A stretch of 64,000 nucleotides of DNA from Eubacteriales bacterium (GCA_030536575.1 JAUNPS010000013.1:46171-110170); one strand, 5' to 3'. Shown: positions 45,069 through 54,525, counted from the stretch's first letter. Program-made: numbers and translations. The notes: generated by a model not told the origin, from the letters alone.

Positions 45069-46127
45069 TTACACATCATGCATTCTCCGGTACACAAAGA
45101 ACTGCTTCCAATCCTCCCGCCCCATATAATGCGTCCCCTTCCGCAAATGATACCCAATCCTCCCGTCCAGAAACGCCTCTCCCGGCTCCGGGAACCGATC
45201 CGGCGCAGCCAGCCCGTTCACGCCATAGCTCTCATAGGCCTCCCCCGCCGCCACACAGCACAAAAACTCCGCCTTCGGGTCCGCCCAATCATCTTCCGAC
45301 GCGCTCGCCACATACAAATGCCGCGGAGCCACTAATCCCGCCAGAAAATGAGCATCAAACGGGAGCTCCTCTTCTTTTTTCACATACTTTTCCATGTTTC
45401 CGCAGAACCAGAACCGGGAGCCTTTCATGGCCAGGTTCTCGATTTTCTCTCCGGTTTTTCCGCGGAGGAGGGCTGCGCCGCCGGCTCCGGAATCATTGCT
45501 GATCACCAGGGAAAAACGCTCGTCCATGGCCCCGGCAAACAGCGCCGTCTTCCCAAGCCTGGAATGGCCCACGACAGCGACGCGCTTCTCGTCGCACAGG
45601 CCGCTTCTCAGCAGAAAATCCAGCAGGCGGGAACCCGCCCAGGCCCAGATCGCGATCTTCCCCCAGGAATCATAGGGATTCCGGCGGCAGAACCGCCCGG
45701 CCCCGTTTGCAAACTGGTCATCTTTATCCGGCGCAATGCCCTCGTAATACAGGCTCGCCACCGCATACCCATTGTCCAGAATCTCCTCGCCAAGCCCATC
45801 CGCAATCGTCGGCGTAAACGTATAGCACAGGAAAACCGGGGGCTTTTCCATCCCCTTGGGCACCGTAAGCGTCGCCGGAAACGACGTGTACGCGAAAGGC
45901 GAACGCACCCGCACCTCGATCTCATAGGTCGTCCCCTTCCCGCCGAAACTATTTTCTTCTGTCCGCACAATCTCCGACTCATCCGTCAGCGGAAATTCCG
46001 GCGCGAATCCGTAAAATTCCCGGCGCAGGATCTGCCGGATCTCCTCCCGGCGCGCCTCTCTTTCCGGTTCCTGCATAGGGAGGCCAATCTTTGGAATCCC
46101 CCTTCTCTCTAATTCTTCCTGTAACAT
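45069..46127 (-). CDS. Glucuronoyl/acetyl esterase-like alpha/beta hydrolase, CE15 type, 352 aa
   Basis: Start at 46127 after AAGGAGGAACGCA. An alpha/beta hydrolase with the CE15-like nucleophile elbow VAVVGHSRLGKTALFAG (GxSRxGK form, Ser about 213), a PAWA-like region SWGKIAIWAWAGSRLLDFLL, SNDSGAGGAALLRG and a C-terminal His in YHLRKGTHYMGREDW. CE15 enzymes split ester bonds between 4-O-methylglucuronic acid and lignin alcohols. The absence of a signal peptide means that it would work on small imported esters, which is less usual for the family. It lies between GH2 and GH95 in the operon. Confidence 0.8.
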   Translation of the reverse strand: MLQEELERRGIPKIGLPMQEPEREARREEIRQILRREFYGFAPEFPLTDESEIVRTEENSFGGKGTTYEIEVRVRSPFAYTSFPATLTVPKGMEKPPVFLCYTFTPTIADGLGEEILDNGYAVASLYYEGIAPDKDDQFANGAGRFCRRNPYDSWGKIAIWAWAGSRLLDFLLRSGLCDEKRVAVVGHSRLGKTALFAGAMDERFSLVISNDSGAGGAALLRGKTGEKIENLAMKGSRFWFCGNMEKYVKKEEELPFDAHFLAGLVAPRHLYVASASEDDWADPKAEFLCCVAAGEAYESYGVNGLAAPDRFPEPGEAFLDGRIGYHLRKGTHYMGREDWKQFFVYRRMHDV

Positions 46128-46256
46128 TGCGTTCCTCCTTTCCCGCAAAACGCGGCCCCGGCGGCCAGGACGGGCCACTCCCAAATTTCCTTATCTGGGC
46201 ACCGAAACCGCGCGCCGCCTGGGGCCGTGCCCGGCCACCGCATCCCGCTCCATTTC

Positions 46257-49200
46257 CTACCTCACCAAATCCGCAACCAGCGCATCCAAATTCGGGTTCA
46301 CCCCAACGCGCCCCTCCATCAGCAAACTCACCATCACAATCCCCTCCTCCTCAAACACCTTCACAAACGGCAGCCTCGGCTTCCTCCCCGCACTCCCCAC
46401 AAATCCATTCTTCGCATAGGAATAAACCACATCCCGCCCTCCCTGGCACACAATGCTGTTCCTTCCCACAAAATCAATGTAATCCGCATCCCGGTTATAC
46501 AGCATATTCAAATGGTACTTCCGATCCTCCTCTTCCGCCGCGGCAAAGAACACCTCCGGACACTTCTTCAAGCCAATCTCCAGTCCGCAGACCTCCGTCT
46601 CAAATCCCGGCTCATCCGGCAGCAGCAATACCAGCTTCTTCCCACACGCATGAAGCTGTTGCACCTTTGCAAGACTCTCCGCCGAATAATCGCTCACAAG
46701 CACCGCGTCGCACTCGGCCGCATCCGCATCCTGCGCAGCCTCCAGCCCAATCGCCCGCGCATAAACCGCCGCCTGCTTCCCAATCACCGCCACCGGCTCC
46801 TGTCCACAAACCCTCGGATACGCCAAAAACTCCCACTTCTCCGCATTCAGGCACACCCCGTCCGCATCCAAAATGCAAATCTCCACCCGCACCGCCGTCT
46901 CCGTCTCCACCTGCGGCGCCGTCACCGGAATCAGCCCAACGCATTTCGCATAAGCCGCCTCAATCCGCGCTTCCTTTTCCCAGCACGAAACAATCCTTCC
47001 ATTAACCCGCACCGCCGCACACACATGTACAGTCCGTTCCTCGCCCGTATCATTCAGCAGCCAACTTTCCACCGAAATCCGCTCCCCGGCATACGCATAA
47101 TTCCGGTCGCACCACAGATGCGCCCGCAGCGGAACCAGGCAGTCCTGATAAGCAAAATACGCCCGTTTCGGCTCCCGCTCGCAGTCCAGCAGCGTCTTCA
47201 TCCATCCGGACGGCCACGCATCAATCAACAGATGGATCGCCGTATGATTAATCACATCCGCCCTCCGCCGAAACGCATCCGTCATCAGCCTGGTGGCATG
47301 CGCCTGATGAATCTGGCTCTCCCGAATCCAGTCCTCCACCGTCTCCTGCTCCTGATACCAGTCGCCCTGCACCGAATGGGTCTGCGCCCGCACGATCCGG
47401 TCCGGAAACCAGCTTCCGTCCTCCCGCTTCTCCATCCATTCCTTCGGATAATACTTCTCCATCACGGGAAGATTGTCCAGGCCTTCCGCGCCGTACTCGC
47501 CGCATCCGGCCATCCACCCGCTCTTAATCGGCGGCAGATACCCCTTCAGCAGCCTTCCAATCGGCTCCCCGTGATTCGAATACCACATCGTATAGGTGTG
47601 GAAATCCGGCATGCCCTCTTTCGTCGGCGCATCGTAATCCCCTTCCACATTTTTGATCACCCGATCCGGATTCTCCGTATAAATGGCCTTCCTGGCCGCC
47701 GCGAAAAAGGCCTCCAGCTCATCCCGCAGCAGATTCCGGTGGCCCTTTACCGCGTACCGCTTCGAATATTTGTCATTCGGGTCGTTCGTCTTCCGGATGC
47801 ACATCGGCTCATTGATAAACGTCACCATGACCGAAGACACATGGCTGCGGATCAGATGCTCCATCTCCACGGTCTGGCGCACCGCCTCCGCAAACTGGTT
47901 TCGCCTAAGGAACCCAAACAGCGGGAAATCGCACTGATGGAAGATTCCAAGCATGTCAAAATACTCGTAAATCTCCTCCTGCACCGGCCGCTGGGTCATC
48001 CGGTAATAATTCATGTGGCACATTTTTGCAATGAGAATATCGTCCACAAGCTGATCCATGTCGCCTTTCATCACACATTGCTGCAAATGCCCCATCTCAT
48101 TGGCTCCGCGCAGGATGCATGGCTTATTGTTCAGGTAAAACTTGCCCTTCGGAGAAACGCTCTCGTCGCTGACAAACTTTTTCATCCCAAAAGCCGTCAC
48201 ACGTTGGGAAATCACATCCTCCCCGCAGGTCAGCTTCACCGCCGCCCCATACAGCCAGGGCGTGTCCGGCTCCCACAGGCGGTAACCCGTCAGCCGGATC
48301 TTATAGCGGTATTCATTTTTTCCAACGCCGATATAGTCGGCCTTCGCCGTCAGGCTTCCGATTTCTTCCCCCTGGAAATTCCGCGGCAATGCATGAATCT
48401 CCAGCATACAGCCCTCTTTGACCTCTTCCGTGTAATTCTGCACCCCGATGCGGATCTCCGAATACTCCGAATCAATGTCCGGCCGCACGAAAATATCCGT
48501 CACAAAGATCTCCGGCCTGCATTCCACGGTCACTTTCCCGAAAATACCGGCTCCTGCCGGGCAATGATGCCATCCCGTCCTGGGGTCATCCCAGCCTGGC
48601 CCGGTTGCCCCATAGAGCTTATCCCCGTCCAGCACCGCGCCGATTCCCAGGGTCGGCAAATCATTGATACACTCAATGTACAGCTCATTGTCCTGTTCCA
48701 GGTAGTCCGTGATATCAAACTCAAACGGCGCAAAAAATCCCTCGTGGCTTCCGACAAAATTTCCGTTCAGGTAAACTTTGGCAATGTAATCCACGCATTG
48801 GAACCGCAGGATAATCCGCTCGTCCGCCTCATGGGCCACCTCGTCAAACCACGTCCGGTAATAGCCGCGCCAACGTCCATTTTCTTCCGCCGGGCCCCGG
48901 TAATCCGGGATCTCCACCGCTTCCCATTCTTCTTCCTCTTCGTAGCGGTTGGAGAAAATTTCATGCTTTTTCAGATAGCGGAACTCAAACTGCCGAAGCT
49001 CCAAACATCCGTGCAATGGATTCGCCTCCGGCAAATAATTTTCCATAAACGGACGGTACTGCGCCCGCATGTCTTCAAGCTGCCGCCTAAATGCTTTCCG
49101 CTTCTCCTCAAACGGAACATCCTGTGAAAAAGCGATCCCCTCCGGAAACGTATCCGTTTCTTCGAAAAAGCTCCGGCACGCTTCCCTGGGTTCTACCTCC

Positions 49201-49265
49201 TTGTCGCTGTCCCCTACCGGGTGTTTTGTCATTGCAATCTCCTGGAAAAAATCTTCTGCTGCCAT
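46257..49265 (-). CDS. GH2-family glycosidase (beta-galactosidase/glucuronidase type), 1002 aa
   Basis: The N-terminal jelly roll (about residues 100-250: GRWRGYYRTWFDEVAHEADE, AKVYLNGNFVGSHEGFFAPF), an immunoglobulin-like domain, and the TIM barrel follow the GH2 scheme. Acid/base Glu in SVMVTFINEPMCIRK (about residue 490), nucleophile Glu in WMAGCGEYGAEGL (about 590). The last 350 residues include beta-sandwiches and a segment resembling a glutamine-amidotransferase-like fold (AVLVSDYSAESLAKV, KKLVLLLPD), seen in some GH2 and GH42 enzymes. Specificity cannot be decided by eye. No signal peptide. It follows the MATE gene by 17 bases. Confidence 0.85.
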   Translation of the reverse strand: MAAEDFFQEIAMTKHPVGDSDKEVEPREACRSFFEETDTFPEGIAFSQDVPFEEKRKAFRRQLEDMRAQYRPFMENYLPEANPLHGCLELRQFEFRYLKKHEIFSNRYEEEEEWEAVEIPDYRGPAEENGRWRGYYRTWFDEVAHEADERIILRFQCVDYIAKVYLNGNFVGSHEGFFAPFEFDITDYLEQDNELYIECINDLPTLGIGAVLDGDKLYGATGPGWDDPRTGWHHCPAGAGIFGKVTVECRPEIFVTDIFVRPDIDSEYSEIRIGVQNYTEEVKEGCMLEIHALPRNFQGEEIGSLTAKADYIGVGKNEYRYKIRLTGYRLWEPDTPWLYGAAVKLTCGEDVISQRVTAFGMKKFVSDESVSPKGKFYLNNKPCILRGANEMGHLQQCVMKGDMDQLVDDILIAKMCHMNYYRMTQRPVQEEIYEYFDMLGIFHQCDFPLFGFLRRNQFAEAVRQTVEMEHLIRSHVSSVMVTFINEPMCIRKTNDPNDKYSKRYAVKGHRNLLRDELEAFFAAARKAIYTENPDRVIKNVEGDYDAPTKEGMPDFHTYTMWYSNHGEPIGRLLKGYLPPIKSGWMAGCGEYGAEGLDNLPVMEKYYPKEWMEKREDGSWFPDRIVRAQTHSVQGDWYQEQETVEDWIRESQIHQAHATRLMTDAFRRRADVINHTAIHLLIDAWPSGWMKTLLDCEREPKRAYFAYQDCLVPLRAHLWCDRNYAYAGERISVESWLLNDTGEERTVHVCAAVRVNGRIVSCWEKEARIEAAYAKCVGLIPVTAPQVETETAVRVEICILDADGVCLNAEKWEFLAYPRVCGQEPVAVIGKQAAVYARAIGLEAAQDADAAECDAVLVSDYSAESLAKVQQLHACGKKLVLLLPDEPGFETEVCGLEIGLKKCPEVFFAAAEEEDRKYHLNMLYNRDADYIDFVGRNSIVCQGGRDVVYSYAKNGFVGSAGRKPRLPFVKVFEEEGIVMVSLLMEGRVGVNPNLDALVADLVR

Positions 49266-49282
49266 CTTGCTCCCTTTCTTCT

Positions 49283-50665
49283 CTATAAATTTCTCTTTTT
49301 CTTTTCATGCCGTACTACCAAGATTCCGGCGATAATCGCTACTACTGCAACGGAAACATTGCTGACCATCATCACAATTCCCACGCTTTCCTGGCCCACC
49401 TGCGTAAAGTTCTGTAAGAACCACAGCACCGGAACGCGGAATACAAAGACCCGGCTCATGCTGATCAGCATCGCCACTTTCGTCTCGCCAAGGCCATAGA
49501 GCAGAGCCATCACGGACGCATTGATTCCCAAAGGCACAAAGCCTCTGGCCTCATACCGGAAAATCGTCTCGATCATGGCCTGGAATTCCAGGTCGCCGTT
49601 GGCAAAGGCTGCGCTGATCTGGGGCAGGAAACCAATTGCGATCAGGTAGCCGATCAGGCCTGCCGCCACATTGTACACCAGGACTGCACGGAAAGCTTCC
49701 AATGCCCGCTTCATATTGCCCGCGCCCATATTCTGGCTGATGACCGAAGCGGCTCCTTCCTGAAACCCGTTCTGGGGCGCGGCCGCAAACCCGCCCAGGT
49801 TATTCGAAATTCCAAGGGCCCCCACGGTCAGGACTCCGTACACGGCGCTCATGGCGCTTACCATCAGTTTCCCGACGGAAAACAGGGCACGCTCCGCGAT
49901 CAGCGGAATGGACTGCCGGATCATCGGAACCGTGATTTCTTTTTTCAGTGTGATGTATTTCAGGGAAAATCCAAACGCATTGTGCTCATGGCGCAGCCGG
50001 TAAATGGCGATCACCATCAACAGCGACTGTGCCAGCAGGGTTGCCACGGACATCATCACAACGTCTCCGTGCAGCACATACACAAACAGGGCCGTCAGCG
50101 ACGTCTTCGTTAAAATTACCACAATGTTCAGCTTCATGATCAGCTTTGTTTCGCCGCGCGCACGCTCGATCGCGATAAATACATTGTTAAAAAACGTCAC
50201 AACCAGACTCAAAAGCTGCACCCGGAAATACATGCTTCCTTCCTGGATCAGCTCCTGCGGGGTCTGGGCCGCCGCCAGGATTAAGTCCGCGAACGGGATC
50301 ATCAGCAGGATGATCGCCGACAGGATTCCGCACATTGCGTAAAGTGTGTTGATCCTGCGTTTCAGCAGTTCGAAGTCGCCCTGCCCGTAGGCCTCGCTGA
50401 CCTTCAGGCTGGAACCTACGGCCATTCCAAGGCCAATCGCGGAAATCACCGAGTTAATCTGTGCCAGATAAGATACCGCAGACACCGTATTGGAGCTGAT
50501 GTGGGACGCCATCATGGTGTCCAGCACGCCGAACACCTGTCCCAGGCACTGGTACAGGCAGAGCGGAAGCGCCACCTGCCAGACTACTTTCCACATATTC
50601 GCGTTCAGGGTAAACTCCCGAAACTCCTCATCCTTCGCGGATAGCTGCGTTTCTTTGCCATTCAT
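49283..50665 (-). CDS. MATE-family transporter, 460 aa
   Basis: Twelve hydrophobic segments in two related halves, with MATE landmarks: QVALPLCLYQCLGQVFGVLD, VSAVSYLAQINSVISAIGLG, the P-loop-like RGETKLIMKLN, and in the second half GAASVISQNMGAGNMKRALE. The start at 50665 has a GGGAGA box; a second possible start at 50695 exists. These proteins exchange sodium or protons for drugs or metabolites. It is the first gene of an operon with glycosidases, so it may exchange a carbohydrate-pathway product or plant aglycone rather than a drug. Divergent to the AraC-type regulator. Confidence 0.9.
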   Translation of the reverse strand: MNGKETQLSAKDEEFREFTLNANMWKVVWQVALPLCLYQCLGQVFGVLDTMMASHISSNTVSAVSYLAQINSVISAIGLGMAVGSSLKVSEAYGQGDFELLKRRINTLYAMCGILSAIILLMIPFADLILAAAQTPQELIQEGSMYFRVQLLSLVVTFFNNVFIAIERARGETKLIMKLNIVVILTKTSLTALFVYVLHGDVVMMSVATLLAQSLLMVIAIYRLRHEHNAFGFSLKYITLKKEITVPMIRQSIPLIAERALFSVGKLMVSAMSAVYGVLTVGALGISNNLGGFAAAPQNGFQEGAASVISQNMGAGNMKRALEAFRAVLVYNVAAGLIGYLIAIGFLPQISAAFANGDLEFQAMIETIFRYEARGFVPLGINASVMALLYGLGETKVAMLISMSRVFVFRVPVLWFLQNFTQVGQESVGIVMMVSNVSVAVVAIIAGILVVRHEKKKRNL

Positions 50666-50750
50666 CTTTTTCCATCTCCCTTGCAATTTTTCCATTCTGT
50701 GTTATGCTAATCTGAAAGTAAAACGAATTTCCCATTATTGAAAGGATGCA

Positions 50751-50810
50751 ATGGTTCCGTACCGGCCGGATCACTTTGCTGATGAAGCCGTGAGTTTCTC
50801 CGGAGCGTGA
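50751..50810 (+). other. 19-aa upstream ORF within a structured leader
   Basis: An AAAGGA box lies five bases before an ATG that opens a 19-residue frame (MVPYRPDHFADEAVSFSGA). The same RNA has a nine-base stem TTCCGTACC (50754-50762) with GGTACGGAA (50817-50825), enclosing the frame, and the response regulator starts 37 bases later. The combination is typical of a translated leader controlling the next gene; unproven. Confidence 0.35.
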
Positions 50811-50847
50811 CCAGGAAGGTACGGAATCATTACGAAAGGATTTTTTT

Positions 50848-52368
50848 ATGTATCAAGCTGTCATTGTCGACGATGAATCCTTCGTTGTGGAAGGAATCAA
50901 AGGGGCCATCGACTGGCCCGGATTTCATTTTGAACTCTGTCTTTGCACCACGGACCCCCTGCAGGCCCTGGCCTACTGCGAAAGCCATCCGGTGGATCTT
51001 CTGGTGACGGACATTTCCATGCCCCGCCTGGATGGAATCGAGCTCATCCGCCGGGTGAAGGAGGCGAATCCGCTGACCTCCATTCTGGTGCTTTCCGCCT
51101 ACGACAACTTCGAGTATGTCCGGTCTGCCATGCGCCACGGCGCGGAAAATTATCTGTTAAAACCACTGGATCCTGACGAACTGATGGACTCTATCAGCCG
51201 CATTGCCGGGCATATCCACGAGCGGCTGGCCCTGTCCGGGGCTTACGGCTCCACCATGCTCACCTTCCGGAGCAACTTTATCGAAAACTGGGTAAAAGGC
51301 TCTTTAAGCGAGGATGAATTCCTCACCCGCGCCCAGATGCTCGGCGTAAACCTCTACCTGGACAACTACACCGTCGTGATCTTCTCTGTCCCGCCCTCTT
51401 TTTACCAGGGCAAGGAGAAGATGGCTTCCCTGTTCGACTACCTGCTGTCCCTCCTGGTCGGGAATTACATCAGCCATTTTTACTTCGAATCGCCTACCAC
51501 GCTGGTCTGCATCGTCAGCAGCGCGGATCAGGGACGCTCGGTAACGGCGCTGCTTTCCAGGCTGGAGAATGCCCGCAGGAAGCTGGATTTTCCTTTTTTC
51601 ACTTCCACCGGCCCTATGGCGACGAACTACGAGGATGTCAGCGCCAGCTACCGCAGCGCCGCAAAATTCCTCTTCCTGCAATACAGTTCCCTGCCCGGCA
51701 TCAATACCTGTGACCTGGGGCTGACTATGGCGGCTTCCAGCGTCATTGAGCGTGACTTTTCGGAGGTTTCCGAAGACGTCTACCAGGCACAGGTTTCCCG
51801 GCTGTTCCTCTCCCTGCCGAAGTCCAGGCACCGGGCGTTTCTTCTGCAGACCCTCGGCTGGGGAATTTCCCAGTCTTCGCCGGAAGGGTGTCCGGATGAG
51901 ACGCTGCTTGGATTTTTGCGTGAGCTTCCGGCCCTTTCGGGGGAAAATCCGGAAAACCTTCTGGACTATCTGACCCGGTTTCTCACCGCCTGTTTCGCGA
52001 TCCGTGAAAAAAAGCAGGCGGCACAGGCGGCCGCCTACCCTTATGTGGATACTGTCATTGCTGCCGTCCACGATTTTTCGGATAAAGATGTTTCCCTGAA
52101 GAGGCTGGCTGCAAAGCTGAACCTGAATCCTTCTTACCTGGGTACGGTCTTTCATCAGCAGACCGGCTATTATTTCAGCGATTATCTGAATGAAGAGCGC
52201 TTAAAATATGCGGTTTCCCTGATGAAGGACACGGACATGAAGCTGAAGGAAATCGTGGATCAGGCCGGATTTTCCAGCCAGGCTTACTTTAACCGGCAGT
52301 TTCGCAGGAAATATGGGGTTTCGCCGAATGCTTACCGGGTGGAGATCAAGCTGAAATCGCCCGGATGA
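50848..52368 (+). CDS. Response regulator with AraC-type output (YesN family), 506 aa
   Basis: Receiver domain at 1-120 with Asp55 in LLVTDISMPRLDG, the acidic pocket VDDES and Lys105 in NYLLKPLDPDE. The middle part (about 135-390) is a helix-rich domain of the YesN type. The C-terminal AraC domain (about 400-500) has LKRLAAKLNLNPSYLGTVFH + QQTGYYFSDYLNEERL and LKEIVDQAGFSSQAYFNRQF + RRKYGVSPNAYR. YesN regulators are partnered by YesM kinases; none adjoins, but one is at 25199. The divergent MATE-GH2-CE15-GH95 operon is the likely target. AGGATTTTTTT precedes the ATG. Confidence 0.92.
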   Translation: MYQAVIVDDESFVVEGIKGAIDWPGFHFELCLCTTDPLQALAYCESHPVDLLVTDISMPRLDGIELIRRVKEANPLTSILVLSAYDNFEYVRSAMRHGAENYLLKPLDPDELMDSISRIAGHIHERLALSGAYGSTMLTFRSNFIENWVKGSLSEDEFLTRAQMLGVNLYLDNYTVVIFSVPPSFYQGKEKMASLFDYLLSLLVGNYISHFYFESPTTLVCIVSSADQGRSVTALLSRLENARRKLDFPFFTSTGPMATNYEDVSASYRSAAKFLFLQYSSLPGINTCDLGLTMAASSVIERDFSEVSEDVYQAQVSRLFLSLPKSRHRAFLLQTLGWGISQSSPEGCPDETLLGFLRELPALSGENPENLLDYLTRFLTACFAIREKKQAAQAAAYPYVDTVIAAVHDFSDKDVSLKRLAAKLNLNPSYLGTVFHQQTGYYFSDYLNEERLKYAVSLMKDTDMKLKEIVDQAGFSSQAYFNRQFRRKYGVSPNAYRVEIKLKSPG

Positions 52369-52371
52369 GGG

Positions 52372-52400
52372 GCGGCCGGGCGGATTTTTATCCGCCCCGG
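52372..52400. terminator. Hairpin between the response regulator and UroD-like gene
   Basis: GGGCGGAT / ATCCGCCC with a TTTT loop, just after the regulator stop, between convergent genes. No T run follows, so efficiency is uncertain. Confidence 0.45.
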
Positions 52401-52411
52401 CGGCGTCCGCC

Positions 52412-53524
52412 TCAGAACGTTCCCTTCACATCGCTCCAGTTCTTCTCCGCATACTCCATCAGCTCCTGCGCCTGCTCCAACGGCATATCATTGAAGAACA
52501 GATACAGCCCCTTCGAACCGTATTTCTTCACGATCCGGTCCGTATTGCGCAGCCAGTCCTTAAACTCTCCGGAGTACACCTTCACCCAGAGCTGTTTCCC
52601 CGCCGCACGCGCCTTATCATAAATCACATCCCACTCTTCCAGCGTACCATCCGGGCCCGCATCCCCGCTCGTCCACTGAAGCGCATCGATTCCGTCCACT
52701 TCCATCAGCGCATCCATATGCTTAATCGCATCCGGCCCATCCAGATGATACAGCACATGATCCAGCGGCTCCGTCGCCTGCTTCAGCGAATCCAGCACAA
52801 ACGTCCGGAAATAGTCCGGCGACAGCAGCGCCGAGAAATCGCACTGCAGCTTCTGCGTCTTCCCGCTTCCGAAAATCTGGAACACCGTGTAAGCGCTTCC
52901 GCCTTCATACTGCGCATATTTATAAAACGCATCATAATACTGCTGATAGCAATTCGTCACCTGCTGCACCCGCTTCAGGATCTCGTCCTCGTCGTCCAGC
53001 ATATCGTACAGCAGATCCATCGCCCCGCGCAGCGAAGCCAGCACGTCCACATTTTCCATCAAATCCGGGATCGCAATCGGGAAATCATCCCCGATCAGCT
53101 TCTTGCACTTATCAAAAATCGAAATATGCATTTTAAACCACTTATTCTCCGGGTCAAACTTCAGCTCCGGAAACGTCGCCCAGTCGTCCACGCAGGACTC
53201 AAACCACACCGTATTCGGCTGCCACTGAATCTCGCTTCCCAGATAAGCCGCCACCGATCCCGGCCCGAAATCCGCGTTCAGGTTCGGGAAACTCTCGCCC
53301 AAAAACTCGTGGGTATCGCAGTAATAACGGTATCTGCGCACAATGCTCTCCGGATCCGTATATTTTTCCTCCAGGGATTTAGATTTAATATCCGGCGGCA
53401 GTTGGAAGGGATAATAGCCGGGCTTCACGCCGGTTACCCGCATAATCGGCCTTCCGGTATTCTCCCCTTTCCAATAATCCTCAAACCTCTGTTTCGTCGC
53501 TTCCCAGTCTTTCTTGTACTGCAT
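52412..53524 (-). CDS. Uroporphyrinogen-decarboxylase-fold protein (URO-D/methyltransferase-like), 370 aa
   Basis: A single-domain URO-D-like barrel: GENTGRPIMRVTGVKPGYYP, IAIPDLMENVDVLASLRGAM, QCDFSALLSPDYFRTFVLDS + LKQATEP, HLDGPDAIKHMDAL and DALQWTSGDAGPDGTLEEWD. Members in gut Firmicutes outside heme synthesis are corrinoid- or cobamide-dependent methyltransferase components or enzymes of unknown substrate. The C-X-H zinc motif of MtbA-type methyltransferases is not evident. It is co-transcribed with the nucleoside hydrolase gene 22 bases upstream. No signal peptide. Confidence 0.75.
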   Translation of the reverse strand: MQYKKDWEATKQRFEDYWKGENTGRPIMRVTGVKPGYYPFQLPPDIKSKSLEEKYTDPESIVRRYRYYCDTHEFLGESFPNLNADFGPGSVAAYLGSEIQWQPNTVWFESCVDDWATFPELKFDPENKWFKMHISIFDKCKKLIGDDFPIAIPDLMENVDVLASLRGAMDLLYDMLDDEDEILKRVQQVTNCYQQYYDAFYKYAQYEGGSAYTVFQIFGSGKTQKLQCDFSALLSPDYFRTFVLDSLKQATEPLDHVLYHLDGPDAIKHMDALMEVDGIDALQWTSGDAGPDGTLEEWDVIYDKARAAGKQLWVKVYSGEFKDWLRNTDRIVKKYGSKGLYLFFNDMPLEQAQELMEYAEKNWSDVKGTF

Positions 53525-53545
53525 GTCATACCTCCATGATTTCTT

Positions 53546-54466
53546 TTATCTTTTTCCTTTTTTTGCAAACAGTTCCAACTTCGCGTACAAATCTTCCAGA
53601 ATCAGCCTGGAATCGATCTTCCGGTACACCCGGATCGGCCGGAACCGTTTTGTGTGAATGTAATTCATATCCGCTCCCACGGCCGGGGCCTGTACCCAGT
53701 CAAAGGAGAAACGGTCTTCGTATAAAATCAGCCCAATGGCCGGAGAATCCCCCAGCACCCAGCTTTCTCCGCTGCGGAACGCGCTTTTTCGCGGAATATC
53801 CGTCATCGCGTGCTCCATAAGCTGGTCGCAGAGATAGGCTCCGATCTCGCCCCAGGGCCGTACCCGGCATTCCAGTTCCGCCATGGTCACCGGCATCATT
53901 TCATAAACATTCTTCGGAACCTGCCACAGCTCGATATTCGAACCGAATACCACATTCGCCGCAGCAATGTCATTTCCCAGGTTAAATTCTTCCCCACCGT
54001 CCGGATACAGCCCTCCGCCGATCCAGATCGCCGTCAGCCGTTTCGCAATGCGCGGCTCCATCAGATACGCGCTGGCCAAATCCGTCAGCGGCCCCAGAAA
54101 TACCGCGTAAAGCGGCCGGTCATCCGCCTTCATCGCCTCCTCGACGATCAGCCTGGCTCCTTCGCTGTCCACGGGCGTGGAAGTGTTTGGCAGCCCATGC
54201 GCCGCCCCATGGAAAACCGGCATTTTTCCCGTAAATCCCATCTTCTCCACCACCGTTTCCAGTTCCCGGTAGCTTCGTTCCATGCTGTCCGCGTCCCGCC
54301 CGGTTCCGTAGTGGGCCGCAACCAGTCCCACATTTTCAATTTTCGGACTGAGCAGCGCATGCACCACGGCAAAATCGTCGTCCGCCTCGTTTTTCGCATC
54401 CGTGTCGGTAATCAGGCGCACGATTTTTTCCTCCGGCACCTGAAAGATGTAATCCTGATATCGCAT
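53546..54466 (-). CDS. Inosine/uridine-preferring nucleoside hydrolase, 306 aa
   Basis: The calcium-binding signature of the family is slightly changed: RLITDTDAKNEADDDFAVVH (DxDxxxxxDD, about residues 19-33, the usual DPGxDDA form is not kept). Other markers: LPNTSTPVDSEGARLIVEEA, YAVFLGPLTDLASAYL, TAIWIGGG and FNLGNDIAAANVVF. The family splits ribonucleosides into base and ribose. The NEADDD variant is frequent in related proteins of plant-polysaccharide loci. First gene of a two-gene operon; a regulatory palindrome lies at its start point. AGGAAAGAATC precedes the ATG. Confidence 0.85.
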   Translation of the reverse strand: MRYQDYIFQVPEEKIVRLITDTDAKNEADDDFAVVHALLSPKIENVGLVAAHYGTGRDADSMERSYRELETVVEKMGFTGKMPVFHGAAHGLPNTSTPVDSEGARLIVEEAMKADDRPLYAVFLGPLTDLASAYLMEPRIAKRLTAIWIGGGLYPDGGEEFNLGNDIAAANVVFGSNIELWQVPKNVYEMMPVTMAELECRVRPWGEIGAYLCDQLMEHAMTDIPRKSAFRSGESWVLGDSPAIGLILYEDRFSFDWVQAPAVGADMNYIHTKRFRPIRVYRKIDSRLILEDLYAKLELFAKKGKR

Positions 54467-54507
54467 GATTCTTTCCTCCCGAATGGTACTCCTTTCTTTG
54501 CAATGAA

Positions 54508-54521
54508 TGTAAGTGCTTTCA
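54508..54521. promoter_or_regulatory. Palindromic operator TGTAAGTGCTTTCA, site 2
   Basis: One mismatch from a perfect 6-2-6 palindrome. It lies just after the -10 box of the nucleoside hydrolase promoter (site of transcription start), ideal for repression; CRE-like. Confidence 0.6.
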
Positions 54522-54525
54522 TAAA

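Noticed and set aside
46227-49127. Plus-strand open frame of 966 codons
   Set aside because: It mirrors the GH2 gene on the opposite strand; the product is rich in H, P, R, L and lacks domains, and no ribosome binding site is present.
50747-50825. Possible known riboswitch before the AraC-type regulator
   Set aside because: Compared by eye with cobalamin, TPP, SAM, c-di-GMP, guanidine, glycine and ZTP classes; none of their core motifs is present.
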